Assembly (NCBI RefSeq): GCF_038008325.1
Contig: NZ_JBBOYW010000001.1
Span: 610,001 to 674,000, forward strand
From: Lysinibacillus sp. FSL K6-0232
GTDB taxonomy: Bacteria > Bacillota > Bacilli > Bacillales_A > Planococcaceae
Direction of reading: 5' to 3'
Length of the DNA: 64,000 nucleotides
Shown: positions 31,636 through 40,996 of the stretch, piece after piece
Layout of the letters: every line of letters begins with the position of its first letter
Numbering within the stretch: the stretch's first letter is position 1
Program-made: the position numbers and the translations under genes
Notes under the pieces: generated by a model
What the model saw: only the letters and a program-made list of their open reading frames with translations
Databases searched by the model: none
Told to the model about the DNA's origin: nothing

Positions 31636-32064
31636 ACAATGAAACGCTGAAAGCCATTAAAAGTATGTTTACGATAGCGCCTCTTTAAAAAGATATTCAA
31701 CTATCAAATTGAAAAAATAGAAGATATAGCCGATAAAAAGAATAAGTGATTTTTAGAAACGTTCAATGAAAAAATGCCAACAATAGTGAGGAAGGTTCTG
31801 AAAGAAATATGTGGTTTAAAATATAGCTAGTAACCCATGATATCCGCGATAGGGAACAAATAATGATTGTGAGAAATATGAATTGGGATTTAAAATATAG
31901 CAGCAAAAAATCCATATTGGAGCAATAATGTATTGCAAGACGAATATCTAGTATACACCAATCAAAGACTGCTTATTTTATGGGCGCAAACAATTGTGAA
32001 ATCCGAATGGCATAAAATTAGCGTTATATTTTTAAAAATAATCAGCTGGAAAGGTGGTGAGAGC
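31636..32064 (+). other. Long flagellin leader region
   Basis: No separate gene is supported. It contains the sigma-D promoter (31710-31736), then about 320 bases to the flagellin ATG. A 13-base sequence, TTTAAAATATAGC, occurs twice near 31817 and 31891. An open frame from 31933 runs into flagellin but does not look like flagellin and lacks a ribosome site. Confidence 0.5.
31710..31736 (+). promoter_or_regulatory. Sigma-D (flagellar) promoter of the flagellin gene
   Basis: TGAA (31710-31713), 15-base spacer, GCCGATAA (31729-31736). The -10 is a perfect match to the SigD consensus TAAA-N15-GCCGATAA and the -35 matches three of four. Confidence 0.75.
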
Positions 32065-32895
32065 ATGCTTGGGAAATGGTCAGCGACAGGGATGTCTATT
32101 CTGCGAAATATGAATCAGCATTATAACACGATGAATAAAGCAATGCTGCGAATTTCTACGGGCTATCGCATCAATAGTGCAGCGGATGATCCAGCAGGTC
32201 TTGCGATTTCCGAAAAGATGCGGGCTCAAATTCGTGGCTTAAATATGGCAGCTAAAAATATACAGGACGGTATTTCACTTGTGCAAACAGCAGAGGGAGC
32301 ATTAAATGAAACACATGCAATTGTCCAGCGCATGCGTGAGCTGGCAGTGCAGGCAGCCAATGATACTTTAACAGATGACGACCGTGCACAGCTTGATTTA
32401 GAATTTCAAGAATTAAAAAAGGAAATCCAGCGTATTTCAACAGATACAGAATTTAATACAAAAGCATTGCTTAACGGAGAGCATTCAACAAATGGCATTA
32501 AAATTCAAGCAGGGGCAAATGCAGGGCAGCATATTGAGCTATTTATCAATGATGTGGGCGCTGAAGCACTTGGTTTACGAGATACTTCCATTGCTACACG
32601 TGAGGAGGCAAATCAAGCTATTTCCTCAATGGATGATGCCCTAAAGCAAGTATCCCATGAGCGCTCACGCCTTGGAGCTTATCAAAACCGCTTGGAGCAT
32701 GCATACAATGTAAATGTTAACACCGCTGATAACTTACAGGATGCTGAATCCCGTATTCGAGATGCCGATATTGCAAAAGAGATGATGAATATGGTGAAGG
32801 CACAGATTTTAATGCAGGCAAGTCAATATGTGCTGGCAATGCATATGCAGCAAGCACAGTCGATTTTAACCTTATTAGAAGTCACAAAAAAATGA
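32065..32895 (+). CDS. Flagellin, divergent short type
   Basis: 276 residues. Flagellin N domain: ISTGYRINSAADDPAGLAIS, KMRAQIRGLNMAAKNIQDG, TAEGALNETHAIVQRMRELA. C domain: NLQDAESRIRDADIAKEMM. ATG 32065 follows AAAGGTGGTGA. Odd points: the N-terminus (MLGKWSATGMSILRNMNQ) lacks the usual MRIN-N-A start, and the end QSILTLLEVTKK differs from the common LLR/LLQ ending. With a sigma-D promoter it is likely expressed in motile cells, perhaps as a minor flagellin. A main hag gene may lie elsewhere. Confidence 0.9.
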   Translation: MLGKWSATGMSILRNMNQHYNTMNKAMLRISTGYRINSAADDPAGLAISEKMRAQIRGLNMAAKNIQDGISLVQTAEGALNETHAIVQRMRELAVQAANDTLTDDDRAQLDLEFQELKKEIQRISTDTEFNTKALLNGEHSTNGIKIQAGANAGQHIELFINDVGAEALGLRDTSIATREEANQAISSMDDALKQVSHERSRLGAYQNRLEHAYNVNVNTADNLQDAESRIRDADIAKEMMNMVKAQILMQASQYVLAMHMQQAQSILTLLEVTKK

Positions 32896-32931
32896 TGAAT
32901 TTCAACGAGCATTGAAATTCATCATTTTTTT
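32886..32931. terminator. Bidirectional terminator, flagellin / csaB
   Basis: ATGATGAATTTCAA (32892-32905) / TTGAAATTCATCAT (32912-32925), a perfect 14-bp stem with A-run and T-run flanks. It serves both convergent genes and overlaps both stop codons. Confidence 0.95.
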
Positions 32932-34012
32932 AATGTTTGCCAAAGGCTTCAAGTGCTAATTTTGCTGTAGCTGTTGCTTCATTTTGCAATGGGCGAACAG
33001 CCTGACTTAGCTTTTCTTGTACGGAATTATAAGATTCCAGAATAGCGACAGCCTGCTCAAACAATGTTACGCCATTCCAATCATCTACCTCCACATGCCC
33101 AATAACAGGCTGTTCAACAATTTCAGCAAATGCATCAATTTTTGGATCATAAGAAATCGCAATAAATGGTGTTGCATAAATAGCTGAGAAGATTAAGGAA
33201 TGTAGGCGCATACCAATTAGCAGCTGTGATTGCCCAATAACACCAATTTTTTCTTCAATTGATAAGTCAGCAGGTGCTACTATACTTTTTTCCTGCATAA
33301 GCGCAGCTACTTCTGCTGATGTTTTTAAATCATGCTCACCGTGCATTGGTACAAAGACAATACGCTCACCTTGACGTGCTAGCTGGTCAAGACTATGTGC
33401 AATCTTTTCCTTATACACTATTGCAGATGGCCAGTCACGAACACTTACCGCAATATAGCTTTCATCTAATAATGCTTCGTTAACCAGCCATTCACAATGG
33501 AAGTCATCACCATTAAGCCCCATTACAGGATCAGGTACAATCGTAGCCTCTTTTTGTATACCGATCTCTGTTAACAGTGTTTGAGAAGCTTTATCCCGAA
33601 CTGTAATTTGTGCAATCTTTGTTAGTGCCTGACGAACAATAAACTTACTAATTGGGTGATTAATCGGACCCATACCTTGGGCATAGACAAAGACAGGCTT
33701 CTTTAGCCATTTTGCCATTTGAATAATGCCCGCATAGTAAGGAATCGTCTTCATGCTTGTTTGATCCTGCATAAGACTGCCGCCGCCACTAATTAAACCA
33801 TCCGCTGTTTTCAATAATTGGCGGATTTCTTTTAGCTTCCAGCGATTAACCGCCTTTACACCATATGTTTGCTCTGTAGCGGCTGGGTTATTGGATAAGA
33901 CAGTAATCTCAATAGCTGGCTGCCATTTCTTTAAAGATTGGATAATCGCTAGAAGAATCGCATCATCCCCAACATTATCAAATCCGTAATAGCCAGATAA
34001 TACAATATGCAT
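32930..34012 (-). CDS. csaB: Polysaccharide pyruvyl transferase CsaB
   Basis: CsaB adds a pyruvate ketal to the secondary cell wall polymer; SLH domains bind this pyruvylated sugar. 360 residues from ATG 34012: SGYYGFDNVGDDAILLAII, GLISGGGSLMQDQTS, VFVYAQGMGPI, MRLHSLIFSAIYATPFIAI. GTG 34021 is also in frame, but CGAGGTGG lies correctly for ATG 34012, which overlaps the previous stop (TAATG). Last gene of the tagA-flippase-DUF5693-csaB operon and near two SLH proteins, which supports the role strongly. Confidence 0.95.
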   Translation of the reverse strand: MHIVLSGYYGFDNVGDDAILLAIIQSLKKWQPAIEITVLSNNPAATEQTYGVKAVNRWKLKEIRQLLKTADGLISGGGSLMQDQTSMKTIPYYAGIIQMAKWLKKPVFVYAQGMGPINHPISKFIVRQALTKIAQITVRDKASQTLLTEIGIQKEATIVPDPVMGLNGDDFHCEWLVNEALLDESYIAVSVRDWPSAIVYKEKIAHSLDQLARQGERIVFVPMHGEHDLKTSAEVAALMQEKSIVAPADLSIEEKIGVIGQSQLLIGMRLHSLIFSAIYATPFIAISYDPKIDAFAEIVEQPVIGHVEVDDWNGVTLFEQAVAILESYNSVQEKLSQAVRPLQNEATATAKLALEAFGKH

Positions 34013-35925
34013 TATGTCCACCTCGCGATTGCCTTAGAAGCCCAACGATAGATAAGTTTAAAAATTAAAATAAAGATAAGCCCTATAACAAAGCCAAGAA
34101 CGACACTATAGCATGTACGCAATACAGAAACTGCTACTGGAATGTGTAGATGTGTAAAGGTATTGACGATAGATAGGAAGCCGATAACGCCTGGTACAAG
34201 CAGGATGCTACCCCATTTGCGATTAATGCCCATTACATATAATGCTAAAACAAAGAATGGGAAACCAATTAAAAATTCCTTCGTTCTTGGACGAACATAT
34301 AATGTGTTTTCAAGCCATTGTCTAAATGCTAGCTCAAGCTCACTAACAGAGCCAGAGTTACCTGTTCGACTAATATAAAATAATCCAACACCTGCCACAA
34401 TCACTAATAACAGCACATGCCAATATTTCAGCTCTTTATTTAATAATGTCACAGTATTTGATAAGGATTTTTTAATATTTTGATCAGCTAGTCGATTGAT
34501 TTCAATAATTGTAAATAGTAATACACCTAAAATTGGAATCAAGTAAACAAGCTTCACACCCTTAAATGTTGCAAAACCTGTTATAAAGGCATTGCCATTT
34601 AATAAACCAATCACAATCACAATACCGATAAGGCTAATAGCTACTGCCTTTAAGTATTGAATCAATATTTTTGATATTTGTGTAGAGCCGTTTGCAGCTT
34701 TAATAACCGCATATGTTGGTGCAAGAACTGCAATAATTAATGCAAATGCCTGTAAGAATAGGGTGCTTTTTAGTAGGAAGTACGCAATGGCTAACAGTGC
34801 CATAAAGCCAGCAGCTGCTAGGCGTAAAGGCATCCATTTCACTAATTCCGTAATAACGAACGTAAATACAATACCTGCTAGCAATACAAGTGCCGTTACC
34901 CAAATAGGAATTGTTACCTTATCAAACGGCTTTGGCTCACCTAGTTTGAAATGATTTGGCATAGTATCTTGAACGCCTGTTAAGTATTCAATCGTTTCTT
35001 TAATATTTTCATGTGGATTGCCTGATGTTTTAATATGATAGAAAATAGAACGGATATTACGTTCCTTTACAGCTCTTGTTGTACGATCAATGCTCGCATT
35101 TAATGTTAGCTTTGTTTCGCGATTAACATTAATGCTATGCAAACGAATCATATTGTAATCTGTAATTTGAGCGATTTTATTTTCGCCTTTTAGTGGGTTA
35201 CTCTCAATTGTATAGAAGGAATAGCCAGCATCTTTTAATTTTTCCACTAATACATGTCCGTTTTCTTCTCCAAAGCCAATTGCTTCATCACCTGAACCAA
35301 GCAAACGACCAGCAGATGCATCCTTTAGTGTCAATAATTGATGCACTAATTGTTCATTCGCTACTTCATTACTTGCATTTTCAACTTTAAAAATATGTGC
35401 AAGCCCATGCTCACTAATCATATCAATAGCAGGCTGGTCATAGCCAATTGGTGTTTTTAAGTCATAATGATGATTAGCAGTAGGTAAGAAATAGAAAGCC
35501 TCTTCTCCTACCTGCACCTCCTCTGGCTGCACACTATCCATAATAAGCTGCTGATAGCTTGTGTTATCAGGCACTCGAATATAATATCCACGCTTTGTGA
35601 CATCAATATCGTCTTTATACGGTGTAAACAATAGCTGTGCTGCTAATTCATTCTCCTCATAGATTGTAATAAGGTTTTGCTTTTCCATTTCCCTTAACGT
35701 TAGAGGCTCTAAGCTAACCGTTGTAAGCCCAGCCTCCTTTAAAGAAGAAAAAATCTCATCCATTGTTAAATCGCTATTTTTACTAGCAGTTTGTATTTCA
35801 TCAAGGGGAATGACCATTTCATACGTATTATTGGATTGCTCAGCATTCCACCTCATCACCATACCTGTCGAGGAAACGATGAGTAAAAGAACAATGATTC
35901 CCCAAAGCCATTTCTGTTTTGACAT
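34012..35925 (-). CDS. DUF5693-type polytopic membrane protein
   Basis: 637 residues. One N-terminal helix, then about 290 extracytoplasmic residues (with ERNIRSIFYHIKTSGNPHEN), then about nine membrane helices in the C-terminal half. It matches the DUF5693 family as far as I can tell by reading. Function unknown. It is coupled by a one-base stop/start overlap to csaB and lies directly after the flippase gene, so a role in wall-polymer export, modification or polymerisation is a reasonable inference. Confidence 0.8.
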   Translation of the reverse strand: MSKQKWLWGIIVLLLIVSSTGMVMRWNAEQSNNTYEMVIPLDEIQTASKNSDLTMDEIFSSLKEAGLTTVSLEPLTLREMEKQNLITIYEENELAAQLLFTPYKDDIDVTKRGYYIRVPDNTSYQQLIMDSVQPEEVQVGEEAFYFLPTANHHYDLKTPIGYDQPAIDMISEHGLAHIFKVENASNEVANEQLVHQLLTLKDASAGRLLGSGDEAIGFGEENGHVLVEKLKDAGYSFYTIESNPLKGENKIAQITDYNMIRLHSINVNRETKLTLNASIDRTTRAVKERNIRSIFYHIKTSGNPHENIKETIEYLTGVQDTMPNHFKLGEPKPFDKVTIPIWVTALVLLAGIVFTFVITELVKWMPLRLAAAGFMALLAIAYFLLKSTLFLQAFALIIAVLAPTYAVIKAANGSTQISKILIQYLKAVAISLIGIVIVIGLLNGNAFITGFATFKGVKLVYLIPILGVLLFTIIEINRLADQNIKKSLSNTVTLLNKELKYWHVLLLVIVAGVGLFYISRTGNSGSVSELELAFRQWLENTLYVRPRTKEFLIGFPFFVLALYVMGINRKWGSILLVPGVIGFLSIVNTFTHLHIPVAVSVLRTCYSVVLGFVIGLIFILIFKLIYRWASKAIARWT

Positions 35926-35945
35926 AAATGTTCTACCTCTCCTAT

Positions 35946-37502
35946 TTATGAAAATCTTTTGCCGATAATCGGGATTTTCTTTAAATCTTGTTTATGAATA
36001 GCTTTCATTACCCATAGTAGAAGGAAGTAAATAGCTCCTCCAATTGTAATTGTGACAATCAAATACCCAAGTGCCCATAATCGTGACCAATCTGCAATAT
36101 CCAGCCATAATGTTGGTAAACCAACAAGTGCGCCCATAACAATTGAAGCCACAATCATTTTAATTGTATCTGCTCCAAGAACAGTAAAGCGAATCATACG
36201 ATAAATAACAATAGAATTCACAATAAATAACACAAGGTATACAAACAATGTTGCATAGGCAGCACCATCAAGACCAAATGCCTGAATAAAGAAGATATTG
36301 GCAAATATTTTAAGCACAACACCACTTATAATAATCAATGCCCCTGCTTTCGCTGCATTCATCCCTTGCAAAATTCCCGTACCAAGCAGCGTTAAGGATG
36401 TAAAAACAGAGCTAAGGTTAATCATTGCTAACATTAAGCTTCCCTCTAAGTCTTTAAAAAGGGCTAGATTTAAAGGCAAGGTTAAGGCTAGAAGCCCAAT
36501 AGCAGCTGGCCAGGAAATAAGATGTGTCATACGATGTGTTTGCTCAATAATGCTACGTGTATCATCCAGCTTATTTTCCGCAAGCTTCGTTGTAATTAAC
36601 GGCACAAGCGGTAGAATAATCGAAGAGGCAAAAACGGTTGTAATTTGCACCAATGTTAGTCCTCGACCATAAATACCATAAAGATAGTTAATTTCACTAG
36701 CATCTGCTCCTGCACTTCTTAACCCATAGGAAACTGTGAAGGAGTCCACAAAATTAAAGAGTGCCATTGTGACAGAGCCAATTGCAATAGGGATGGAGAT
36801 TTTTAAAATAGTTTTACTCCACATAGAAAAATCTTTAGCAGCATATTTCTCCTTGCTTGTTACTTTAAACGAAGAACGGAAATATTTAAGACGTAAATAA
36901 AGCAATGAGCTCAATGCGCCAATAACAGAGCCAGCCATAATACCACCAGCTACAATATCATTCGAATAATTCATAGCAACAAGGAAATAGGCAACAAGTA
37001 AAATTAACGCAACACGCACAAACTGCTCAACTACTTGAGAAATAGCAGTAGGGCGCATATCACCAAAGCCTTGGAAAAATCCTCGATACACAGCCATATA
37101 TGGTGCAACAAGCAATGTAAGGGCAACAACAATTAATGCAATTTCTGTTGAAGGCCCACCAAGCGCATTGGCAATTTGACTAGAAAAGCCGTAGATGATT
37201 GTAAAACTAATGACGCCAAAGGATAGAGCAAGGATGCTTGCGGTTACATAAATTTTCTTGATTTTTGTTGCATCATTTTGCGTCTTGGCTTCTGCAATTA
37301 GCTTCGAAATGGCGATTGGAATACCCGCCACAGATAAGTACAATGCCACCATATAAACAGGATAGACAAGACTAAAAATTCCGAGTACATCATCCCCAGC
37401 AATATTTTGCAGTGGGATACGGAACATACTGCCAATTATTTTTGATAGCAATGTAGCAACTGTTAAGACTAGGGTGCTTTTCACAAAGGTTGATTGACTC
37501 AT
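35946..37502 (-). CDS. Polysaccharide flippase (SpoVB/MviN-like; CsaA role likely)
   Basis: 518 residues with about 14 membrane helices. Starts MSQSTFVKSTLVLTVATLL; FRIPLQNIAGDDVLGIFSLV and GIPIAISKLIAEA are typical of SpoVB/YabM-type oligosaccharide flippases. The start overlaps the tagA stop (ATGA). In B. anthracis the gene before csaB (csaA) encodes an oligosaccharide-transporter-like protein, so this is probably the functional equivalent. Confidence 0.87.
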   Translation of the reverse strand: MSQSTFVKSTLVLTVATLLSKIIGSMFRIPLQNIAGDDVLGIFSLVYPVYMVALYLSVAGIPIAISKLIAEAKTQNDATKIKKIYVTASILALSFGVISFTIIYGFSSQIANALGGPSTEIALIVVALTLLVAPYMAVYRGFFQGFGDMRPTAISQVVEQFVRVALILLVAYFLVAMNYSNDIVAGGIMAGSVIGALSSLLYLRLKYFRSSFKVTSKEKYAAKDFSMWSKTILKISIPIAIGSVTMALFNFVDSFTVSYGLRSAGADASEINYLYGIYGRGLTLVQITTVFASSIILPLVPLITTKLAENKLDDTRSIIEQTHRMTHLISWPAAIGLLALTLPLNLALFKDLEGSLMLAMINLSSVFTSLTLLGTGILQGMNAAKAGALIIISGVVLKIFANIFFIQAFGLDGAAYATLFVYLVLFIVNSIVIYRMIRFTVLGADTIKMIVASIVMGALVGLPTLWLDIADWSRLWALGYLIVTITIGGAIYFLLLWVMKAIHKQDLKKIPIIGKRFS

Positions 37503-38239
37503 TTTGCTGCACCTTGACCTTTAAGCTTTGATGTGAAAACCTTCAGTGCAAAGCGGGGAAGTACAAGCATTCTCCCAAAACGACTTGGCTGGCGTAGCAA
37601 TCGATAGAACCATTCAAGGTTTAGCTTTTGCCAAATAATGGGCGCACGCTTGACAGTGCCAGCGATAACATCAAAGGAGCCACCTACACCGATAAAGACA
37701 CCCTTTGAAAATTGCCCAAGATTTTCCGTAATCCATTTTTCCTGCCTTGGTACACCTAATGCTACAAACACAAGGTCAGGCTGTAGCGCAGCGATTTCCT
37801 CTGCAATAGTATTGTTATGCCAGTCAAAAAATCCATCATGATAGCCAACAACCTCAACATTTGGATACGTCTTTCGAATATTCGCTACAGTTTTTTCAAT
37901 CGTGTCTTTTTGTGCGCCCAATAAATAAATTTTAAAGCGCTTTTGCTGTCCGACTTCTAAAAGGCGTACCATTGTATCATAGCCAGTGACACGCTCTGGC
38001 AGCGAATCACCAAGTATTTGTGCTGCTTTCACAACACCAATCCCATCTGCGCAAATATATGTCGCTTGCTTTAAATAATTCATCACAGTAGGATTTTCAT
38101 TTGCCTGCATTACCACTTCAGGGTTAGCTGTGACAACGAAAGTCTTTTCTTGCTGTTCAATACGCTGAACGAGTAAATCAACAAACCCTTGCTGATGAAT
38201 ATGTAAAAAGGGTACGCCCATAATCGTTACATGCCTCAT
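37499..38239 (-). CDS. WecG/TagA/CpsF family glycosyltransferase (probable ManNAc transferase)
   Basis: GT26 enzymes transfer ManNAc to GlcNAc-PP-undecaprenol. 246 residues from ATG 38239: TANPEVVMQANENP, ICADGIGVVKAAQILG, RVTGYDTM, YLLGAQKD, LVFVALGVPRQEKWI, GVGGSFDVIAG, RAPIIWQKLNLEWFYRLLRQPSR. The frame is open to 38347, but 38239 gives the family length and follows GAAAGG, though at a long 12-base spacing. It starts the csaB operon. The mnaA gene at 6.3 kb would supply UDP-ManNAc. Confidence 0.9.
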   Translation of the reverse strand: MRHVTIMGVPFLHIHQQGFVDLLVQRIEQQEKTFVVTANPEVVMQANENPTVMNYLKQATYICADGIGVVKAAQILGDSLPERVTGYDTMVRLLEVGQQKRFKIYLLGAQKDTIEKTVANIRKTYPNVEVVGYHDGFFDWHNNTIAEEIAALQPDLVFVALGVPRQEKWITENLGQFSKGVFIGVGGSFDVIAGTVKRAPIIWQKLNLEWFYRLLRQPSRFGRMLVLPRFALKVFTSKLKGQGAAK

Positions 38240-38483
38240 ATAGTGTTCAAACCTTTCTGTAATTCCTTTTTCACTGCAATCTATCATACCATAAAAGCAA
38301 TTCTGACAGGAAATTTTCATTTGCTGCGAATGGAGCGGGTTTCCCAAAGTTAATGAGCACTTCCAATAAAGAAATGATCACGCTCATCATAGAAACAACG
38401 ATGCTCCCTAAATCATAAGAAAAACAACTATCCTCAAAAAATCTGAGTTTCTTCCATTATAATAGTGATTAAAAAATCAGCAC

Positions 38484-38518
38484 AAAAAAGAGCGTGAAAC
38501 ATTGTCACACTCTTTTTT
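38484..38518. terminator. Terminator of the SLH glucosaminidase gene
   Basis: AAAAAAGAG-C-GTG (38484-38496) / CAC-A-CTCTTTTTT (38506-38518). T-runs on both strands. Used by the reverse-strand gene upstream of it. Confidence 0.85.
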
Positions 38519-38535
38519 GAATCATCATAATAGGG

Positions 38536-40386
38536 TCATTTTTTAACAATATAATCGCTATGAACCCATCCTGTTTTGCCATTGTAAATCACCTGATACC
38601 AATCGCCATTTGTAATAAATTCACCTTTATCATCCACAGCGCCAATAATAAAGCCATTTGGTTTCACTGTGCCAATAATATTACTTGTTGTAGAAGGCTC
38701 ACTGCGAACATTCAGCATAATATTCATATTAGTAACCTGTAAGCCATTTTCAAGCTGAACATAATCATCAAGCACCCAGCCTTCTTGTCCATTTGCTCTA
38801 ACTTTCAACCAGCCACCATTTTCACCAAGCACCTTAAACGTTGTATCCTTCGGCAAATTTGTAATAATTGAAGCATTATCTGCTGTATTCGGGTAAGTTC
38901 GCATATTCAAATTAATTGTTGGCATGCCAGTTGCGCCAGCTAAACTAGGGTCTACCGCATAGCGCTTTGTCGGGTCTGGTAACGTAATAGCAGCAGGCTG
39001 TCCTTGATAAACAGGAATATCAAATACTAAATTTGTTGTTGCATCCGCACCAATTAATTCATAAAGGTCATAAATCTTTTTCGCCTGTACCTCTGCCCAC
39101 ATCACATGTGTTGCATACTGATGAACTGTAGGGTTATCAGGATTCCAGCGCATTTTATACAATGTATCCTGCCCCTGACTAATATAGCGCTCTGTTACAA
39201 ACTCCGTGCCGCCAATAATCGCATCTCTTACTGTAAACCAGCCATTTGTATAAGCACGCTCTGCCCCATGTTTATTCGCATTTGCATCAATTGCGCCAAT
39301 ACCATAAGCATTATAAGTTGTCTTTATATCCGTTAGACTTTCTCGATTGTCAGGTGTTACCATAGTAGGCTTCCCAGTTTGATCAAGCCCGACCTCAATC
39401 CCTTTAATAAGCGCAGAGGAGCCATTGTTCGTTTCATGTAATGCATGTGATAACAAATAAATCGCATTAACATTGTATTTCATTCCTGCCTCAATAAAGG
39501 CATCACCCATACCATTTAAGCTTCCTTTATTCGCCAGCACCTTCTCATCTAATTCTTTTGCACTTAGATTGTTCACAACAGTCGATAGCTTTAAAAATTG
39601 ATAATAGGATGGGCTATCCTGCATAAAGCTTTTTGGATGTACATAGTATGACACTAGTGCCTCGCTAGCCGTGAAAACACCAGCACCATCAACCTTCGGA
39701 TTATTACCAGCCTGCTTACTTACCACACTAGCATAATTGTGCGAGTAGTTTGTCGTGATATATTGCTTATTACCAGTAGCAGGCGCATCAAGGTGGATTA
39801 AGCGATAAAGCACAGTCGCCGCCTCAGCACGAGTTGTTTGCGCAAGCGGTGCAAATTGATTATTCGGCTTGCCACCAAGCAGCCCTGCAGCAACAACGGC
39901 TTGTACATCCGCATAAGCCCATTTTGCAATACGCGCATTATCATTAAACGTAATAGGAGAGAGAGATGTTGGAATATCTAAATGGTGAAGAGCCCTTTTT
40001 AACATTGCTGCCATTTGCTGACGATCAATATATGCCTTTGGATTAAACTTACCCTGATCATCACCTTTAATAAGCCCATAATAGCTAGCCTGCTGAACAA
40101 CACCGTAATACCAGTCATCTTTTTTTACATCGACAAATGTTTGACTACTAGAAGCGGCTGGTAGGTTAAGCGTGCGCACAAGAAATGCCGCAAACTCTGC
40201 ACGTGTAACAGCAGCATTTGGACGATAATTACCAAGTTCATCTCCTTTCATTAAATCATTTTCAATAAGATAGTTCATTTCATGGTAGGCCCAATGCTTC
40301 GAGATATCTTCCGCTGCAGCCGTAGTAGGTGCAAGATATAGCATACCCGCAAGCACAGCCCCATATAGAGGTAATGTTCGTTTCAT
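38536..40386 (-). CDS. SLH-anchored N-acetylglucosaminidase with SH3 domains
   Basis: 616-residue exported wall hydrolase. Signal peptide ending APTTAAA; three SLH domains at about 25-200 (WAYHEMNYLIENDLMKGD, FVDVKKDDWYYGVVQQA, WAYADVQAVVAAGLLGG); a GH73-type glucosaminidase domain at about 240-440 with probable catalytic Glu318 in LLSHALHETNNGSS; two SH3b domains at the end (LNMRTYPN, NVRSEPSTTSNIIG). ATG 40386 with GGGAG seven bases upstream is chosen over 40419. It probably remodels peptidoglycan near the S-layer anchor, and lies back to back with the S-layer gene. Confidence 0.92.
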   Translation of the reverse strand: MKRTLPLYGAVLAGMLYLAPTTAAAEDISKHWAYHEMNYLIENDLMKGDELGNYRPNAAVTRAEFAAFLVRTLNLPAASSSQTFVDVKKDDWYYGVVQQASYYGLIKGDDQGKFNPKAYIDRQQMAAMLKRALHHLDIPTSLSPITFNDNARIAKWAYADVQAVVAAGLLGGKPNNQFAPLAQTTRAEAATVLYRLIHLDAPATGNKQYITTNYSHNYASVVSKQAGNNPKVDGAGVFTASEALVSYYVHPKSFMQDSPSYYQFLKLSTVVNNLSAKELDEKVLANKGSLNGMGDAFIEAGMKYNVNAIYLLSHALHETNNGSSALIKGIEVGLDQTGKPTMVTPDNRESLTDIKTTYNAYGIGAIDANANKHGAERAYTNGWFTVRDAIIGGTEFVTERYISQGQDTLYKMRWNPDNPTVHQYATHVMWAEVQAKKIYDLYELIGADATTNLVFDIPVYQGQPAAITLPDPTKRYAVDPSLAGATGMPTINLNMRTYPNTADNASIITNLPKDTTFKVLGENGGWLKVRANGQEGWVLDDYVQLENGLQVTNMNIMLNVRSEPSTTSNIIGTVKPNGFIIGAVDDKGEFITNGDWYQVIYNGKTGWVHSDYIVKK

Positions 40387-40618
40387 TTCCAAGCTCCCTT
40401 CAATGGTTGATAGTATCATTCTACCAAACTATCAAAAGTGTAGCATAAAAAGGAGGTATCTATTATTACAACATGGGAACAGATAGCAGCAGCTAGTAAT
40501 AAGATAAGAAAGAAACATGAAATGACCTACACTATATTGCTGTTTCTTTACAAATATAACTAAAATATTACGGTAAACTTTAATTTTTGACAATTTCGTA
40601 ACCATATCTAAAAAAGAC

Positions 40619-40646
40619 TTGGTTATTATGGAAAGTCAGGTATAAT
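40619..40646 (+). promoter_or_regulatory. S-layer promoter P1
   Basis: TTGGTT (40619-40624), 16-base spacer, TATAAT (40641-40646). GGTAAC/GTTACC (40648-40653, 40664-40669) forms a hairpin at about the transcript start. Confidence 0.6.
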
Positions 40647-40773
40647 AGGTAACGTAACTATAAGTTACCATTCCAAATGGAGCAATAAATAGTAGGAAGT
40701 TTAACGGAAACTAGTTAAAACCATTATTGTTATGGTAAAAAAAACTTCTATACCTAAATTTATGTTTCAGTGC

Positions 40774-40802
40774 TTGAAATTTGGAAAAGATAGTGTTATA
40801 TT
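40774..40802 (+). promoter_or_regulatory. S-layer promoter P2
   Basis: TTGAAA (40774-40779), 17-base spacer, TATATT (40797-40802). The predicted transcript starts near 40809, about 190 bases before the ATG. Confidence 0.65.
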
Positions 40803-40821
40803 ATTGTAGAAAGTGAATAAG

Positions 40822-40951
40822 GTTACTAGAATGGTATTCTACTACGCTTTTTCTAGTAACTTTACTAACAAATTTGCTTTAGTTTTGTATTGTTCAAGAA
40901 AACTATAAATACATATACTTAGGTCACTAATAAGGTGTTACTATAGTTTTC
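40822..40951 (+). promoter_or_regulatory. Structured S-layer mRNA leader
   Basis: Two perfect 10-bp stems: GTTACTAGAA/TTCTAGTAAC (40822-40831, 40851-40860) and GAAAACTATA/TATAGTTTTC (40898-40907, 40942-40951). Neither has a terminator T-run. Such leaders in other S-layer genes lengthen mRNA life. The rest of the 610-base gap from 40387 is AT-rich with no gene. Confidence 0.6.
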
Positions 40952-40996
40952 GTTGAATGAATATTATTTTTAGGAAATCTAGGGAGGAATACATTA

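Noticed and set aside
31933-32064. In-frame N-terminal extension of flagellin
   Set aside because: The extension does not resemble flagellin, has no ribosome site, and ATG 32065 has a good one.
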